Below, in pieces: positions 43,878-54,889 of a stretch of 64,000 nt of DNA (position 1 is its first letter; every line of letters begins with the position of its first letter). The notes under the pieces are model-generated. The model ran no database searches, was not told where the DNA came from, and worked only from the letters and a program-made list of their open reading frames with translations. Location: NCBI GenBank assembly GCA_964017235.1, contig OZ024929.1, forward strand, positions 16,923,464 through 16,987,463, given 5' to 3'. Position numbers and translations under genes: made by a program. This stretch comes from Sabellastarte sp. h YS-2021. Its lineage: Eukaryota; Annelida; Polychaeta; Sabellida; Sabellidae.

Positions 43878-46010
43878 GTGTGTCACAAATTAAAATATGT
43901 GAAACCTGTTTCTTGTGTCACTCAATTGTCTTGTGCCCAACCTGTAAAAACTGCCCAAAATGTTGTAAACGATCAACCTGTAGGGGCCAGGCTACAAATC
44001 TTTTGGAAAACTTGGCTGGATCTGGGGGCCGGTCCGAAAATAGTTCAAATCCTGAAAGAGGGTTACACCCTCCCCTTTCGGATCCGCCCCCAACTCACAC
44101 GGTCTCCTTCAGTCATAAGCCGTTATGTCAATCCCCACAGGAACAGCTACCTGCTGGAGGCATTACATCAGCTTATAGACAAAAACGCAGTGGAAAGGGT
44201 TCGAAATCAAAAGTCTCTAGGGTTTTTCAACCGACTCTTTCTCGTCCCCAAACCCAACAACAAATGGCGGCCAATCCTGGACCTAAGCAACCTAAATCTC
44301 TTCCTCAAGGTGGAGACATTCAAAATGGAAACGCCGGAAACCATCCGAACATCTCTCCAGCAAGGAGAATGGGTTACCTCAGTAGATTTCAAGGACGCCT
44401 ACTTCCACATACCAATACAGGAACAATCCAGAAAATATCTAAGATTTCATGTTCAGGGCCGGACTTATCAGTTCAGGGCACTGCCCTTTGGTCTGTCCAC
44501 AGCGCCCATGGAGTTCACTGTGTTAGTGAAGGAAGTCAAACTGATGGCCATGCAAAGGGGTATAAGGATCCACCAATACCTAGACGACTGGTTGGTGAGA
44601 GCCAGATCCCAGCACATTTGTCTCCGACATACCCAAATCCTGGTGAGGATGTGCCAGACCTTAGGTTGGCTGGTAAATCTGGAGAAATCAGAACTGGAAC
44701 CCAAACAGGTCTTCGACTTCGTAGGTTACCAGTTCGACCTCCGTTCCGGCCGGGTCAGACCGACTCCGGACCGGTGGAAAAGCCTTCAGGACAAGATACA
44801 CGCACTCTTGCTGCTACCGGCCTGTCCGGTCCGGCAGTTCATGTCCCTGATAGGTCTGCTAACAGCCACAGAAAAACAGGTTCACCTCGGCCGACTACAC
44901 ATGAGACCCATACAGTGGCATCTCAAAAACAACTGGAGGGTACCAGAATCTCTAGAGAAGATTATTCCTCTACCGCGGGCCCTACATTCTCACTTACAAT
45001 GGTGGCTAGACGAAGACAATGTGCTTCAAGGTCAACCATTACACCCAGTAAGACATGCTCTGCAAATTTTTACAGACGCATCAAAAGAAGGGTGGGGTGC
45101 TCACGTAAACGAATTCACTGCAAGAGGGTCCTGGTCGGTTCCGGAAAGCAACCTGCACATAAACTATCTGGAACTCAAGGCTGTGTTTCTGGCCTTAAAA
45201 GAGTTCCAAAATCTCTGCGTAGACAAGATAGTTCTGATAGCAACCGACAATACTACAGTGGTCGCTTACATAAACAAGGAAGGAGGGATGAGGTCGGGCC
45301 CGCTTTGTGCCCTACTTTGGAGAATCTTGACCTGGTGTTCCCAGCGACAAGTAACTCTAAAAGCCCGACACATCCCAGGCCGTTCGAATGTGATAGCCGA
45401 CAAACTATCCAGACTAGGTCAGACCATTCAAACAGAGTGGTCTCTCCTCCCGGAGATTTTCCAACAGATATGCAACCAATGGCACCGGCCTCCGGTGGAT
45501 CTGTTTGCCACGAGGTTCAACCACAAGTTACCTCAGTTTGTCTCTCCAGTACCGGACTCCCTGGCTATAGCAGTGGATGCACTTACTCTGCCATGGGGGG
45601 ATCTGGATGCATACGCCTTCCCACCGACCGCCATATTGGGCAAAGTAGTGGAGAAGCTTCTGGACTCCCCTTGCAAGAGACTCATCCTGATTGCCCCGGG
45701 GTGGCCCAACATGCCTTGGTTTTGGGACCTGGTGACCATGTCCAGTCAGGTCCCTCTCTGCCTGCCCAACCTGCCAAATTTGCTGACACAGCCCTTCAAT
45801 CAGATCCCTCACAGAAATCTGACAACTCTGAACCTCCATGCCTGGCTCCTAGAGCCACAAAAATCAAGGAACAGGGCTTCTCTGAGGCAGTGGCAGCAAG
45901 AATTGAGGCTCCTCAAAGAAAGTCGACTAGATCGGTCTATGAGGCAAAGTGGACCATCTTTACAAAGTGGTGCATCACTAATCAGGTGGACTTCAGGTCA
46001 CCACCTGTAA
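43878..46010 (+). CDS. DIRS reverse transcriptase, RNase H and methyltransferase-like region
   Basis: One open frame of about 710 codons. RT motifs: DFKDAYFHIP (near 44383-44412), FRALPFGLSTAP (near 44473-44508) and QYLDDW (near 44574-44591, catalytic Asp pair). RNase H: FTDASKEGWG (near 45069-45098, first Asp), LELKAV (near 45168), ATDNTT (near 45240) and the later HIPGRSN-IAD segment (near 45370-45405). The C-terminal part has VDLFATRFNH (near 45497) and APGWPNMPWFWD (near 45692-45727), the conserved block that DIRS elements carry after RNase H, described in the family as a Dam-like methyltransferase domain. It overlaps the recombinase region, as is usual in DIRS. Confidence 0.85.
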   Translation: MCHKLKYVKPVSCVTQLSCAQPVKTAQNVVNDQPVGARLQIFWKTWLDLGAGPKIVQILKEGYTLPFRIRPQLTRSPSVISRYVNPHRNSYLLEALHQLIDKNAVERVRNQKSLGFFNRLFLVPKPNNKWRPILDLSNLNLFLKVETFKMETPETIRTSLQQGEWVTSVDFKDAYFHIPIQEQSRKYLRFHVQGRTYQFRALPFGLSTAPMEFTVLVKEVKLMAMQRGIRIHQYLDDWLVRARSQHICLRHTQILVRMCQTLGWLVNLEKSELEPKQVFDFVGYQFDLRSGRVRPTPDRWKSLQDKIHALLLLPACPVRQFMSLIGLLTATEKQVHLGRLHMRPIQWHLKNNWRVPESLEKIIPLPRALHSHLQWWLDEDNVLQGQPLHPVRHALQIFTDASKEGWGAHVNEFTARGSWSVPESNLHINYLELKAVFLALKEFQNLCVDKIVLIATDNTTVVAYINKEGGMRSGPLCALLWRILTWCSQRQVTLKARHIPGRSNVIADKLSRLGQTIQTEWSLLPEIFQQICNQWHRPPVDLFATRFNHKLPQFVSPVPDSLAIAVDALTLPWGDLDAYAFPPTAILGKVVEKLLDSPCKRLILIAPGWPNMPWFWDLVTMSSQVPLCLPNLPNLLTQPFNQIPHRNLTTLNLHAWLLEPQKSRNRASLRQWQQELRLLKESRLDRSMRQSGPSLQSGASLIRWTSGHHL

Positions 46011-46924
46011 AGTCGGTGGCTGACTTCCTAATGTACCTCTTTGAGGACAAGAAGTTGCAGCCCAGCACCATTGATGGATACAGATCTGCCATTGCTGATA
46101 AACTAGGTAATACAACAGTCAATATCAGCAAAGATGATAATCTCACTCGTCTCTTGGAAAGTTTCCACAGAGATAGACCCAAGGGGCGGAGGGGAGTACC
46201 CTCCTGGAACCTTTCCCTGGTACTACACCAGCTGACAAAGGCTCCTTTCGAACCTCTTAAGGAAGCATCACTGAAGCATCTGACCTTCAAAACTGTCTTC
46301 CTTTTGGCCCTGGGCTCTGGTAAAAGAAGGAGTGAGATCCATGCATGGCAAAACAGGAACATCAGACACCAAGCCGATTGGTCGAAGGTATCCCTGTTCC
46401 CATCTCCCAGCTTTCTCTCCAAGAATCAGCTGGCCAAGGAGGGTCCAGAGAGTGTAGCCCCAGTGGTCATACCAGCCCTGGCCCCTACTCTGGATAAGTC
46501 CCTCAAAGCTGACAGATCCCTTTGTCCAGTCAGAGCCTTGCGCTACTATTTGGACAGGACTTCAGACCTCAGGCAGCACAAGGAATTAGTCTTTGTCTCC
46601 TTCAAGAAAGGCTTCGACAAAGACATTTCTCCTGCCACTATCTCCTCATGGATCAAACAGACTGTGATCCTATGCTATGAGCTCTCTGATCAACAGGCCC
46701 ACACCCTACATCAAGTTAAAGCTCATGATGTCAGGGCCTTTGCTGCCTCCAAGGCCTTCCAGTCGGGAGTTTCCTTGGAACAGATCTTATCAGCCTGCCA
46801 CTGGAAGTCTCATAATACCTTCACTCAATTTTACCTGAAGGATGTGGCTTGGGCCGATTCAGAGCTATACCATCTTGGCCCTGTGGTGGCTGCTCAGCAG
46901 ATCCACCAGCAGCCGAGGACTTAG
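45869..46924 (+). CDS. DIRS tyrosine recombinase
   Basis: Phage-integrase-type recombinase of about 350 residues that would integrate the circular DNA copy. The N-terminal core-binding part has STRSVYEAKWTIFTKWC and TIDGYRSAIAD. Catalytic residues are visible in order: Arg in GSGKRRSEIHAW (near 46315-46350), HDVRAF (near 46723-46740, the H-x-x-R pair), a Trp in CHWKSHNTF and the Tyr in FYLKDVAW (near 46831-46854). The frame is open far upstream across the RT region, so the true start or expression mode is not determined from sequence; DIRS elements are known to use overlapping frames. Confidence 0.85.
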   Translation, partial: EQGFSEAVAARIEAPQRKSTRSVYEAKWTIFTKWCITNQVDFRSPPVKSVADFLMYLFEDKKLQPSTIDGYRSAIADKLGNTTVNISKDDNLTRLLESFHRDRPKGRRGVPSWNLSLVLHQLTKAPFEPLKEASLKHLTFKTVFLLALGSGKRRSEIHAWQNRNIRHQADWSKVSLFPSPSFLSKNQLAKEGPESVAPVVIPALAPTLDKSLKADRSLCPVRALRYYLDRTSDLRQHKELVFVSFKKGFDKDISPATISSWIKQTVILCYELSDQQAHTLHQVKAHDVRAFAASKAFQSGVSLEQILSACHWKSHNTFTQFYLKDVAWADSELYHLGPVVAAQQIHQQPRT

Positions 46925-47302
46925 AGGAGATCTGTGCATTTATAAATAAGGAGATGTATTGTATATATTGCACATATAGTTAAGCAACAATTATAAAAAA
47001 AAAAAAACAAAAAAAAATCTCTCACGTACTTCCTTCGGGAGAGGTGATTTTATGGGACTGAACTCATCCCTCTCTTCCCCTACCTCAGAGCAGGTCTGTT
47101 AAAAAAGGGGGGGGGGGCGCAAGGTCGACTCTGACGGTTCCTTCCGGATAACCGGATGATGATACTCGACCACAGCCTTAAGGGTATCTGACTTCAAGGT
47201 CTACCCGGGCTGTAAGGAAAGAAGAAATGGTCATTATTTCTAACATGAGTTCAACTTCTTTAGTCCCTAGTAACGCACCCGCCATCCAAGCGGTAGTTAT
47301 TC

Positions 47303-47398
47303 AGCTATTGTCCATTGGATAGGATGTATTAACGCAATAAAATTGCAAATTTAATAGGTAAATTAAATTTTTATAAGTTAATACCCTATCCAATGGAC
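47303..47398 (+). repeat. DIRS internal complementary region
   Basis: The first half (GTCCATTGGATAGGATGTAT and onward) is the reverse complement of the element's left end (41275-41310). The second half, through CCCTATCCAATGGAC, is the reverse complement of its right end (47618-47660). This region is thought to align the two ends during circle formation and is diagnostic for DIRS. Confidence 0.9.
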
Positions 47399-47459
47399 AC
47401 ACAAGACCCTCCCACCTGACCCCGCTTTCACTTTACTAGGGGTCTATATATGTTTAGAC

Positions 47460-47632
47460 AACGAAAAAGATGCTATGACGTCACTCTGTCTAGACAGGAA
47501 GGAAGTACTACACGCCATCTGGCGAGTGCACAGCACTGGGCCGGCCTAGCCGGTGGAGACACAGGACGTCTTTTTCTGACGTTTGGCGGGCCGGTCCGCG
47601 CCGACCGGATAAGCTATTGTCCATTGGATAGG
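47460..47632 (-). repeat. DIRS right inverted terminal repeat
   Basis: Inverted copy of 41296-41468. The element continues about 28 bp beyond it, to about 47660, in sequence mirrored in the internal complementary region. Confidence 0.9.
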
Positions 47633-47815
47633 GTATTAACTTATAAAAATTTAATTTACCTTTTAAATTTGCAAATTTGTGTGATAGTAAGGAAAAATTA
47701 TGTCCAAAACAAAGGTTAAGCGAACAAATTTGACTGGTAAATGGGTTTCACCCACTGGCATGTTATTATAATTGTTTAAATAGTCTCTGGCTCCGAGTTT
47801 GCAGCTGGTTTAATT

Positions 47816-48695
47816 GTATCCACCGGATGCCTCCGGTGGATACTTTGGTTTAGCTTTCACTACGCCGCCACTGCGTAGTGAATGGCGTTAATGCTCTCAG
47901 AGGAAAACCACACCAGCAAGGTTCACCAAATTTGCAGGATATCTTCATTGGGGGGTAAGCTTCTCTGGGACTGAAATTAGCCCCATTCTGAAAAACAAGA
48001 TGGCTGCCGCGGACATTGCTTTGAAAATTATCTACATTTTTCTACTGGCTGTTTCTCATAGGTAGAAGGTTTAATCTCTTCATAGGTGATATGTATGACA
48101 GATATATATGTCCTCTACAACCTTGCAGACATGTGACCTTGAAGCTCTTAATTCGAGGTCATCCACGGAGTGCCAAAGTAACCCATATAGGGGACTTTAA
48201 AAGTGCCTGTATCTCCCTTATTATTGGTCCTAGAGATTTGCAATGTGCAACCAACCTATAGGAAATCATGTGCTGCAAACCTTCTGATGTGGTCAGATTT
48301 TACCTTGGACCCCTCCTTCAAGGTTAAACGAGGATAGCCAAACTTAAAAGTGCTTATAACTCGCTTATTATTGGTCCTAGAGGTTTGCAATGTGAAACCA
48401 ACCTATAAGAAATCATGGGCATGGGAATCTTCTGATGTGGTCAGATTTGACCTTGGGCCCCTTCTTCAGGGTCAAACGAGGATAGCCAAACTTAAAAGTG
48501 CTTATAACTCGCGTATTATTGGTCCTAGAGGTTTGAAATGTCAAACCAAGTTGTAGGAAATTATGGGCTGGGAATCTTCTGATATGTTCCAGTTTTCACC
48601 TCCTTCAAGGTTAAATGATGGTTTACTGGCTTCGGTGAGATCTCTTTCCAGTGGACACAAATTTGCATCGTTTTTTTTTGATGGGCTAGGTCTAG
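47816..48695 (+). mobile_element. RC-6, complete rolling-circle-like element
   Basis: The 5' hairpin has a perfect 12 bp stem, GTATCCACCGGA (47816-47827), loop TGCC, TCCGGTGGATAC (47832-47843). A GC-rich stretch (TACGCCGCCACTGCG) follows, then an arm with GAAAAACAAGATGGC and about three tandem units of 140-145 bp (TTATTATTGGTCCTAGAG). The 3' arm carries GTGGACAC (48653-48660), one mismatch from the inverse of the 5' motif, and terminus CTAG (48692-48695) before a T run. A split relative is at 14991-18765. Confidence 0.6.
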
Positions 48696-50024
48696 TTTTT
48701 CCTGCAAATAATGCTTCACGTTGATCTGGTGCTAATGCTATGTGGTTTATACACAGCAATTGCATTGAATTTGTCATTACCACCATTAGAAATCTAAATT
48801 AGAAGGTAAACTCATATTCTTCGAAACTTTTCTCATTTTAAACATATTTTCCTGGAAAATGGTGGTTTTCTTAGAAAATTCTAAGAATAAGGATAATTCT
48901 AAGACCACGGATGTTAGTGGATTTGAACCCTGATGTATATTTCTACTTAATGAGATTACTACTAAACAGAGTTTAATGTTACTTGTCACTTTGGCAATTC
49001 AGAGGTTTGTTACTTGTAGGTTTGTTTAGTGCAATAAGCATTTAAAGCCAGCAGCATAAATTTCTACCAATGGTAAATTGTATGGTATTTTCTGTATTTT
49101 GTGAATTAAGACAATTTAGTACAAAAACATCACTTGTAACTTATCACCCCTATGTTTTTCATCTGTGTACTTTTCAATTAGATGGTAGAAATAACTGTGA
49201 TGCGTGAATACTCCTGGCAAGTTGGAAGTAAAAAAAAAGATCTGTGCAATAAGATCAAATATATAGTTTCATGTTTGTTGTAAAACTGCAAGATAGTATT
49301 TGGTTTTATGATATGCATCATTCATGTAGCAAATAAGTTTGAAGTTTTAATAAAATCAAATTTGTACAAAAAGGACCAATTTATTAAGACCAAGAAATCA
49401 TACACACTTTGCATTATGAGTTAATATAAAAAATATCAGAAAATTCATTGTATATTTGTTATAGAATTATTTTTAAATGTTTGATATTTACATAATGAGA
49501 ACAAACCAACCTGGTGATTAGAAGTCATAGAGATGATGCTTGATTTCAAAAGTGCAATGAAGTTACCCCTTTGAGTTTTAGGTTCACCTGTCGAATTGCC
49601 ATAAGGTTGTAATTTACATGTAACTATATTGATACACTATCCATTATATTTTAATAAACAAATCTATTTCTTTATCAGCGTCTTTTCAATATTTAACTTT
49701 TACTGTGAAACACCAAAGGAAAACTTTAGTTTTTTCTTACTTTAAAAAGGAAAGAGTTGATTGGCATTTGGACAGTACATCTGATTGCCACCTTTGAAGT
49801 TTTATTCAAGTCGCACCCTTTTGGAGAAAGTTTCTAGTTACTTCTTATCATGCAGTTTACGGTACAAATTATCAACCGATTGGTGTGTCTTGCTTCCCTC
49901 CAACCCTTCAGGTACTTCTCTGAATATGACCTTTACAGTGTGTTAAAAGAAACCTTCAACATGTGGTCAGAGTTCCAAATAAAGTGACCAAATTTAAAAA
50001 AAAAAAAAAAAAATTCCAAAAGAA
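48696..50024. other. Unique AT-rich spacer
   Basis: No gene or repeat recognised apart from an A tract at 49996-50013 that precedes a decayed SINE. Confidence 0.4.
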
Positions 50025-50250
50025 GGCAGCTAGGTGGTGGAGTTGTAACACACTTGGCTTTCTGATCTCTAAAGTTGTGATCTCGAATATATCAGACATC
50101 CCTGCCTAGTCTTGTAAAACTGATGGTTGCTTTGCTGATAAGTGTGCATTGTTTTCAAGCAACTCCGTTATCTGTGCTTTTAGGACCTGCACAGTGCATT
50201 CACTAGAAACTGTCAATTGTTTAACGAAGTGCTTTAAAAATAAAGAATTG
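50025..50250 (+). mobile_element. Decayed tRNA-SINE
   Basis: GGTGGTGGAGTTGTAACACAC resembles the A-box region and GTTGTGATCTCGAA the B-box region of the SINEs at 23664 and 57768. The body is weakly similar (GGTTGCTTTGCTGATAAGTG). Confidence 0.45.
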
Positions 50251-50623
50251 CTTCTGCTCCCAGCCATAACTTGACATATTTCTCAGCTTGGCACAAAACA
50301 CAATATAGAATAATAATTAAGTGCTGGTTGTTGTCGGCAACACTTCTGCATTTCGAGGTAGAGTACCATACAATATAAGGTAAAAATGATTGGAGTAGAA
50401 GTGAAGACAGACGTGCCTTTTGTGAATTTCTGTTTACAAATTACAAGTCTTGTACCAAGTTGGTGATATCCCCACTCTGTAAAAAGCACTGTGAAAGCTT
50501 GATTTGAATTTTAGTTAGTCGCATTACTGTGGTACTGGATTCAATCTTTGGCTCAGGCATTACTTTTAGAAAGCTACAATTCGATTACCAATGTATAATG
50601 TAATCTAATCTACTGCTTTGCAG

Positions 50624-50774
50624 GCGCAATATCTTCCCCACAAAGGGGAACTCGGTGCCCTATGGTAACAAATACATTAGTCATAAGGATAGTCCAGGGA
50701 CAGTCAAGGTCAGTAATCCAGAGTTATGGGTGTTACCAAAGGGAAGGAGACTAGGCTGGGAAAACTGGAGTTGA
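50624..50774 (+). CDS. Candidate terminal host exon
   Basis: A strong acceptor (CTACTGCTTTGCAG, to 50623) is followed by a GC-richer open frame: one base, then RNIFPTKGNSVPYGNKYISH, KDSPGTVKVSNPELWVLPKG, RRLGWENWS and TGA (50772-50774). Codon composition and GC content differ clearly from the AT-rich flanks. A consensus-like donor inside (GTCAAG|GTCAGT at 50709) could make it an 85 nt internal exon instead. Its entry phase does not match the 12728/22232/28729 series, so it belongs to another gene or to a differently phased upstream exon. Product unknown. Confidence 0.4.
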
Positions 50775-51198
50775 AACAGGCATGTTTTCAGGTGTTTAAG
50801 ATGTACTTTGAGATCCTTAAAGAATTTGATTACTTGTACTACAATCTTGTATAAAACTTTTGTTTCTGAAATATCTTATATTAATAATTGAGGCACTATT
50901 GGCTATAAAATTATTCCTTTTTATTACAGTATCACTATGCCAAGTCAAATTACTTTCCGATATTGATACTGCACTTCAATTCCTGCACTAATGTGAAATA
51001 TTTCTAAATGCCAGGCAAAGGCTTTCAGTCACTTTCACCTCTTCCATAGCTTTTAATCTAGTTCATCACAAGATGGCAAGGGATGCAATTCTTCAATGAT
51101 GACTATGTCAGGAGACCAATGAAAAAAGAGAAAACTGGCTGATCGCCTTATTTGTAAAATCCAGAATTTTTTAATCAAATTAGCAGTAATATAAAAAA
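50775..51198. other. Spacer or 3' UTR
   Basis: AT-rich DNA after the candidate stop, with nothing recognised. Confidence 0.35.
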
Positions 51199-51326
51199 AT
51201 AGTATCAGAGATGCCCATACCCCACAGCCTGGGGAAATATTTTTCAACAGCATGAAATATAGAAGTAGTGAAACAGTACAAAAATCGGGATACATTCAGA
51301 GCAGTGTCAGTTATATAAAGGTCCAA
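51199..51326 (-). mobile_element. RC-1, 5'-truncated copy
   Basis: On the minus strand it runs from GGACCTTTATATAAC-like sequence to the 3' arm with GGCTGTGGGGT, the small hairpin and ATAG/CTAT terminus (51199-51202). Only about 128 bp are kept. Confidence 0.75.
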
Positions 51327-51330
51327 ATAA

Positions 51331-51721
51331 AAAGTAATGAAAAACCACTCGTTATAAACAGGCATAATGAACGTTTCCAGGAAATATGGCTGCCATACAA
51401 CAAAACATATCTGGCGAAAATTAGGCTACAACCCTAGACCGTTATATTCGAGAATTTGTATTAAAAAGTGCAGTTAAAAGAGTGGAAGGAAATGGGATCG
51501 TGGCCAGAAAACCTAATCAGCTCTGAATGTCATGGTGGTAAACATTTACTAAAACTTTTGTCATAAACTATCGACAGTTAGACTAACAAAATGTGCAAAT
51601 GTTCAAAATTTGGATAATTACAGTTAGTTATCAAGCATTTTAAAGGGGATCGAGGTCAAAATTTATCTACAAACATATTCCAAAAATGTGGTTGTGTACA
51701 CTTCCTTGACATTAAATTAAA
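51331..51721 (-). repeat. Segment S, copy 2 (unoccupied site for RC-3 copy C)
   Basis: Matches 28334-28715 in reverse. At its right edge (51721-51722) it joins the 3' tip of the RC-1 copy directly, with no RC-3 between. At 25067-28334 the same junction is opened by RC-3 copy C. Confidence 0.8.
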
Positions 51722-53004
51722 ATAGCATCAGAGATGCCCATACCCCACAGCCTGGGGAAATAAGTTTTAACACCATGAGATATAGAAGTAGTGAAACAGT
51801 ACAAAGTTCGGGATACTTTCAGAGCAGTGTCAGTTATATAAAGGTCCAAAAAATGTTAAGTAGAGAAAATTATGTTTAAGAGAAAGAAAATGTATATAAA
51901 GATGAAGTATTGAAACAAGACAATTCAATAGCAAGATGACAACATTAATCCGTAAACTAAAAATTATGATGCTGTAAAATTTATTAACTGGATAATAGAT
52001 GTTAATGGAAATAGTACATTATGTAAAAGTACATATAATAATCAGTTGTAGCAATCCATATATCTTTGTCAAAACAGATACATGTTTCAAATATGGCAGA
52101 TGAACACACTTCGGCAGAGCCAAAGCTAAGGGTCACACCATGATGCACACCTACACACCCTAAACAGTGTCCTTTCCAAGTGTCAACTTCCTACACCATA
52201 CAAAATTCAAGAGCCAGGTCAAGATTTTAAAACTGGTACTTAATATAATAAGGTCAAAGGTCAGATCAAGATCACACAACAAATGTCCCTACTAAGTATC
52301 AACTTGCTACACCTTATGGTTTCTGAGATATAACCCAGACAAGATTTCATAGGTCAAGGTCACTACAGCAAGGGCAAAGGTCAAGTCAAGGTCACAATGT
52401 GCTGTTGCAAACCTACACACCTAAATCAATGTCCTTAACAAGTATTAACTTCCTACACCTTACGGTTTCTGAGATATAACCCAGACAAGATTTTATAGGT
52501 CAAGATCACTACAGCAAGGTCAAATCAAGGTCACACTATGACGCAGCACATATACAACCCCCAACCATTGTCCCTACCAAGTATTAACTTCCAACACCTT
52601 ATGGTTTCCGAGATATAGCCCGGACAAGATTTTCAAACTCAGGGTCACTACAGCAAGGTCAAAGGTCAAATCGAGGTCACAAAATGATGATGCAAACTAT
52701 ACGCCCTAATCAATGTCCTTACCAAGTATCAATTTTCCACACCTTATGATTTCTGAGATATAGCCTGGACAAAATTTTATAGGTCAAGGTCACTACGGCA
52801 AGATCAAAGGTCAAATCAAGATCACACTGTGATGTTGCACACCTACACCCCCATCCAACGTCCCTACCAACTATCAACTTCCCACACCTTACGGTTTCTG
52901 AGATACAGCCCAGACGAACTTTTTCACATCGCCCACACACCCGCCCGCCCAACCGCCTGCCCATCCAAATAGGTGTAAACAATACGCTGACAGGTAATTG
53001 GGGT
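51722..53004 (-). mobile_element. RC-1, minus-strand copy with shortened 5' end
   Basis: On the minus strand: ACCCC (53000-53004), a shortened hairpin region, GTATTGTTT, a GGGCGGGCGGG-like GC stretch, about six units of the 145-150 bp array (52140-52920), the unique arm, GGCTGTGGGGT and terminus CTAT (51722-51725 reads ATAG). The palindrome seen at 106-123 has been lost here. Confidence 0.7.
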
Positions 53005-54399
53005 AATTTGTTGTTCCACTTTTATCAGGCACTTGGATTATCATAAAGTTTATTCTGCAGTGAAAAAGGCTCCATTTTAGCTTAACTTTCATGCCAACTG
53101 TAAGTACCAATTCAGACCTATCCCTTGTTTGAAAATATATCTTTTTTAAACAACAGTACTTTGACTAGAAAACTGATTGATTTGGGTAAAACATCTTTTG
53201 AGTTGAAGCAGAAAATTACTGCATACTAGTTCGTCAAGATTCTGGACTGAAAATCACTGGGCACTGGCTGGCAATTGGCTGCAACACTTTCTCACTTGAG
53301 GTTGGTCTAGAAATCGAACCCAGGAGTCCGAACAGTGGAATGTGAGTTTTTTACCCAAAACACCAGCATCCCCCATAACTTTGAGAAGATGTAGTAACTT
53401 AATGAAACAAAAGCACAGAATTTGTCAAATGAAAACTTTATTGAACTTTTGTATGGTCAGTTTTATAGAATATTTTTAACCGGTATGCATGAACAGATTT
53501 TTAAAAAACACAATACATTGTATATTAATAATTAGATTCGTGGTTTAATTCTAATCATTCTCATGTTATCAAGTTTGACTTTAAGCCAACACAGTCTTGA
53601 AATTATGTTATTTTCAGTAAATGTGTAAGCCAAGGAAAATTTAGCTTTACTTAAAAAATAAATCATTGTAATTTGTGAATAATTGAAAATTTCTGCCTAC
53701 CAACATGATAAATCTTAATATTACATTATACTTAACTGCGTTTATGATCTCTTTGATCTGGTTTAAACCTGCTTTAATTGATTTTACTTTGAAAAAAAAA
53801 AAGATATTATTGTTCACAAGAAAAAGGGTGATATATACAGCATCAGAGGTTGATATACTGGGTACAATGTTTGACCAATCAGCCATGTACTTTCCAGGTA
53901 CAGCAAGATGACAATGGAACCAGCCTACAATACAAAAAAAATACAGGAAAAGTTCAGGTGCTTTCTCACTTGTATGATTGGATGGTATACACAATTACAA
54001 GGGATAGGAACAAACGTAGTTTAAAAAGTGTAAAACATTTAATATACTTAAGTACTACATCTAAAAGTTTGTGGGCCTGTGGCCTACAGAAGATCTTAGG
54101 CTACCAAAGTTAGCAACTAAATGTATGTAGTATATGCATGAGATTCTAACTTTTATTATCTACCACATACCAAATATGATCAATGTACTGGTTAAATAAA
54201 GACTGGTATTTTTTATTCCCCCATCACTCCTTACAACGGATAAGTATTAGCGATTTTGCATAAACTTGTGCCTATTATTTGCAAATGTTTCAACAACTAC
54301 TGTGTAGCCTGTAAATATGTCCTATAAAATTCTAGGAAGGAATTTTATTTTGTTGCATTAAAATCAATAGAGAAACAGCAGAGAAATTTAAAGTTAAAA
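53005..54399. other. Unique AT-rich spacer with one SINE-like remnant
   Basis: No gene recognised. A tRNA-like remnant on the minus strand lies at 53225-53375. Confidence 0.4.
53225..53375 (-). mobile_element. Possible tRNA-SINE remnant
   Basis: On the minus strand, GGATGCTGGTGTTTTGGGTAA resembles an A-box region and GGGTTCGATTTCTAGACC a B-box region. The body (TTGGTCAGC-type phrases) is only weakly similar. Confidence 0.35.
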
Positions 54400-54870
54400 A
54401 TAATATTGGAAATGTGCATACCCCACAGCCTGGAGAAATTAAGTATTGCACACCATGAGATATAGAAGAGGTGAAAAGTACAACTCAGATAAGGAGACTT
54501 CCACAACAGACTGTGTAAATTGTGTAAAGATACATGAGAAATAATACTTAAGGAGAAAATGTATGCAAAGACAAAGTATCCAAACAAGACAATTTAATAG
54601 CAAGATGGCGGCATTAATTTGTAAATTTAAATTTATTAATTGAGCTATTTATTAGCTGAAGTATAGCTGTCAATGGAAATAGCACAATTTGGTATAAATA
54701 CATATAATAATCAGTTGCAGCAATCCCAATATTGCTTTATGACGAGAAATATGTCTCAAAATGTGCCAGTAGAATACATCCTGGAGGAGTCAAAAGCAAA
54801 GGTCATACCTAGGTCACACCATGACATTGCAAGCCTTCACCCTGAAACCCAATATACTCTTTGAATTCAA
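54400..54870 (-). mobile_element. RC-1 fragment, minus strand
   Basis: The sequence from CCCCACAGCCTGGAGAAAT (54420) through AACAAGACAATTTAATAGCA to CATAATAATCAGTTGCAGCA matches the 3' half of the RC-1 copy at 51722-52140. It breaks off after less than one array unit. Confidence 0.7.
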
Positions 54871-54889
54871 CCTTCTTACTTACTAGGCA

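Larger units (their letters stand above)
41275..47660 (+). mobile_element. DIRS tyrosine-recombinase retrotransposon, near whole and young
   Basis: DIRS elements replicate by reverse transcription, probably through a circular intermediate, and integrate with a tyrosine recombinase. All hallmarks are here: inverted terminal repeats (173 bp, identical by eye), an internal complementary region (47303-47398) that pairs with both outer ends, a gag-like region, RT and RNase H, a methyltransferase-like region and a tyrosine recombinase. As usual for the family the coding regions overlap. It looks whole or nearly so, with perhaps one break in the coding part. Identical terminal repeats argue for recent insertion. 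No target duplication is expected. Confidence 0.9.

Noticed and set aside
41275-47660. LTR retrotransposon or retrovirus
   Set aside because: There are no direct LTRs, protease or DDE integrase. Inverted ends, an internal complementary region and a tyrosine recombinase identify DIRS.
51199-51850. LTR-like direct repeats flanking segment S
   Set aside because: The two direct copies are RC-1 3' ends, one truncated, not LTRs.
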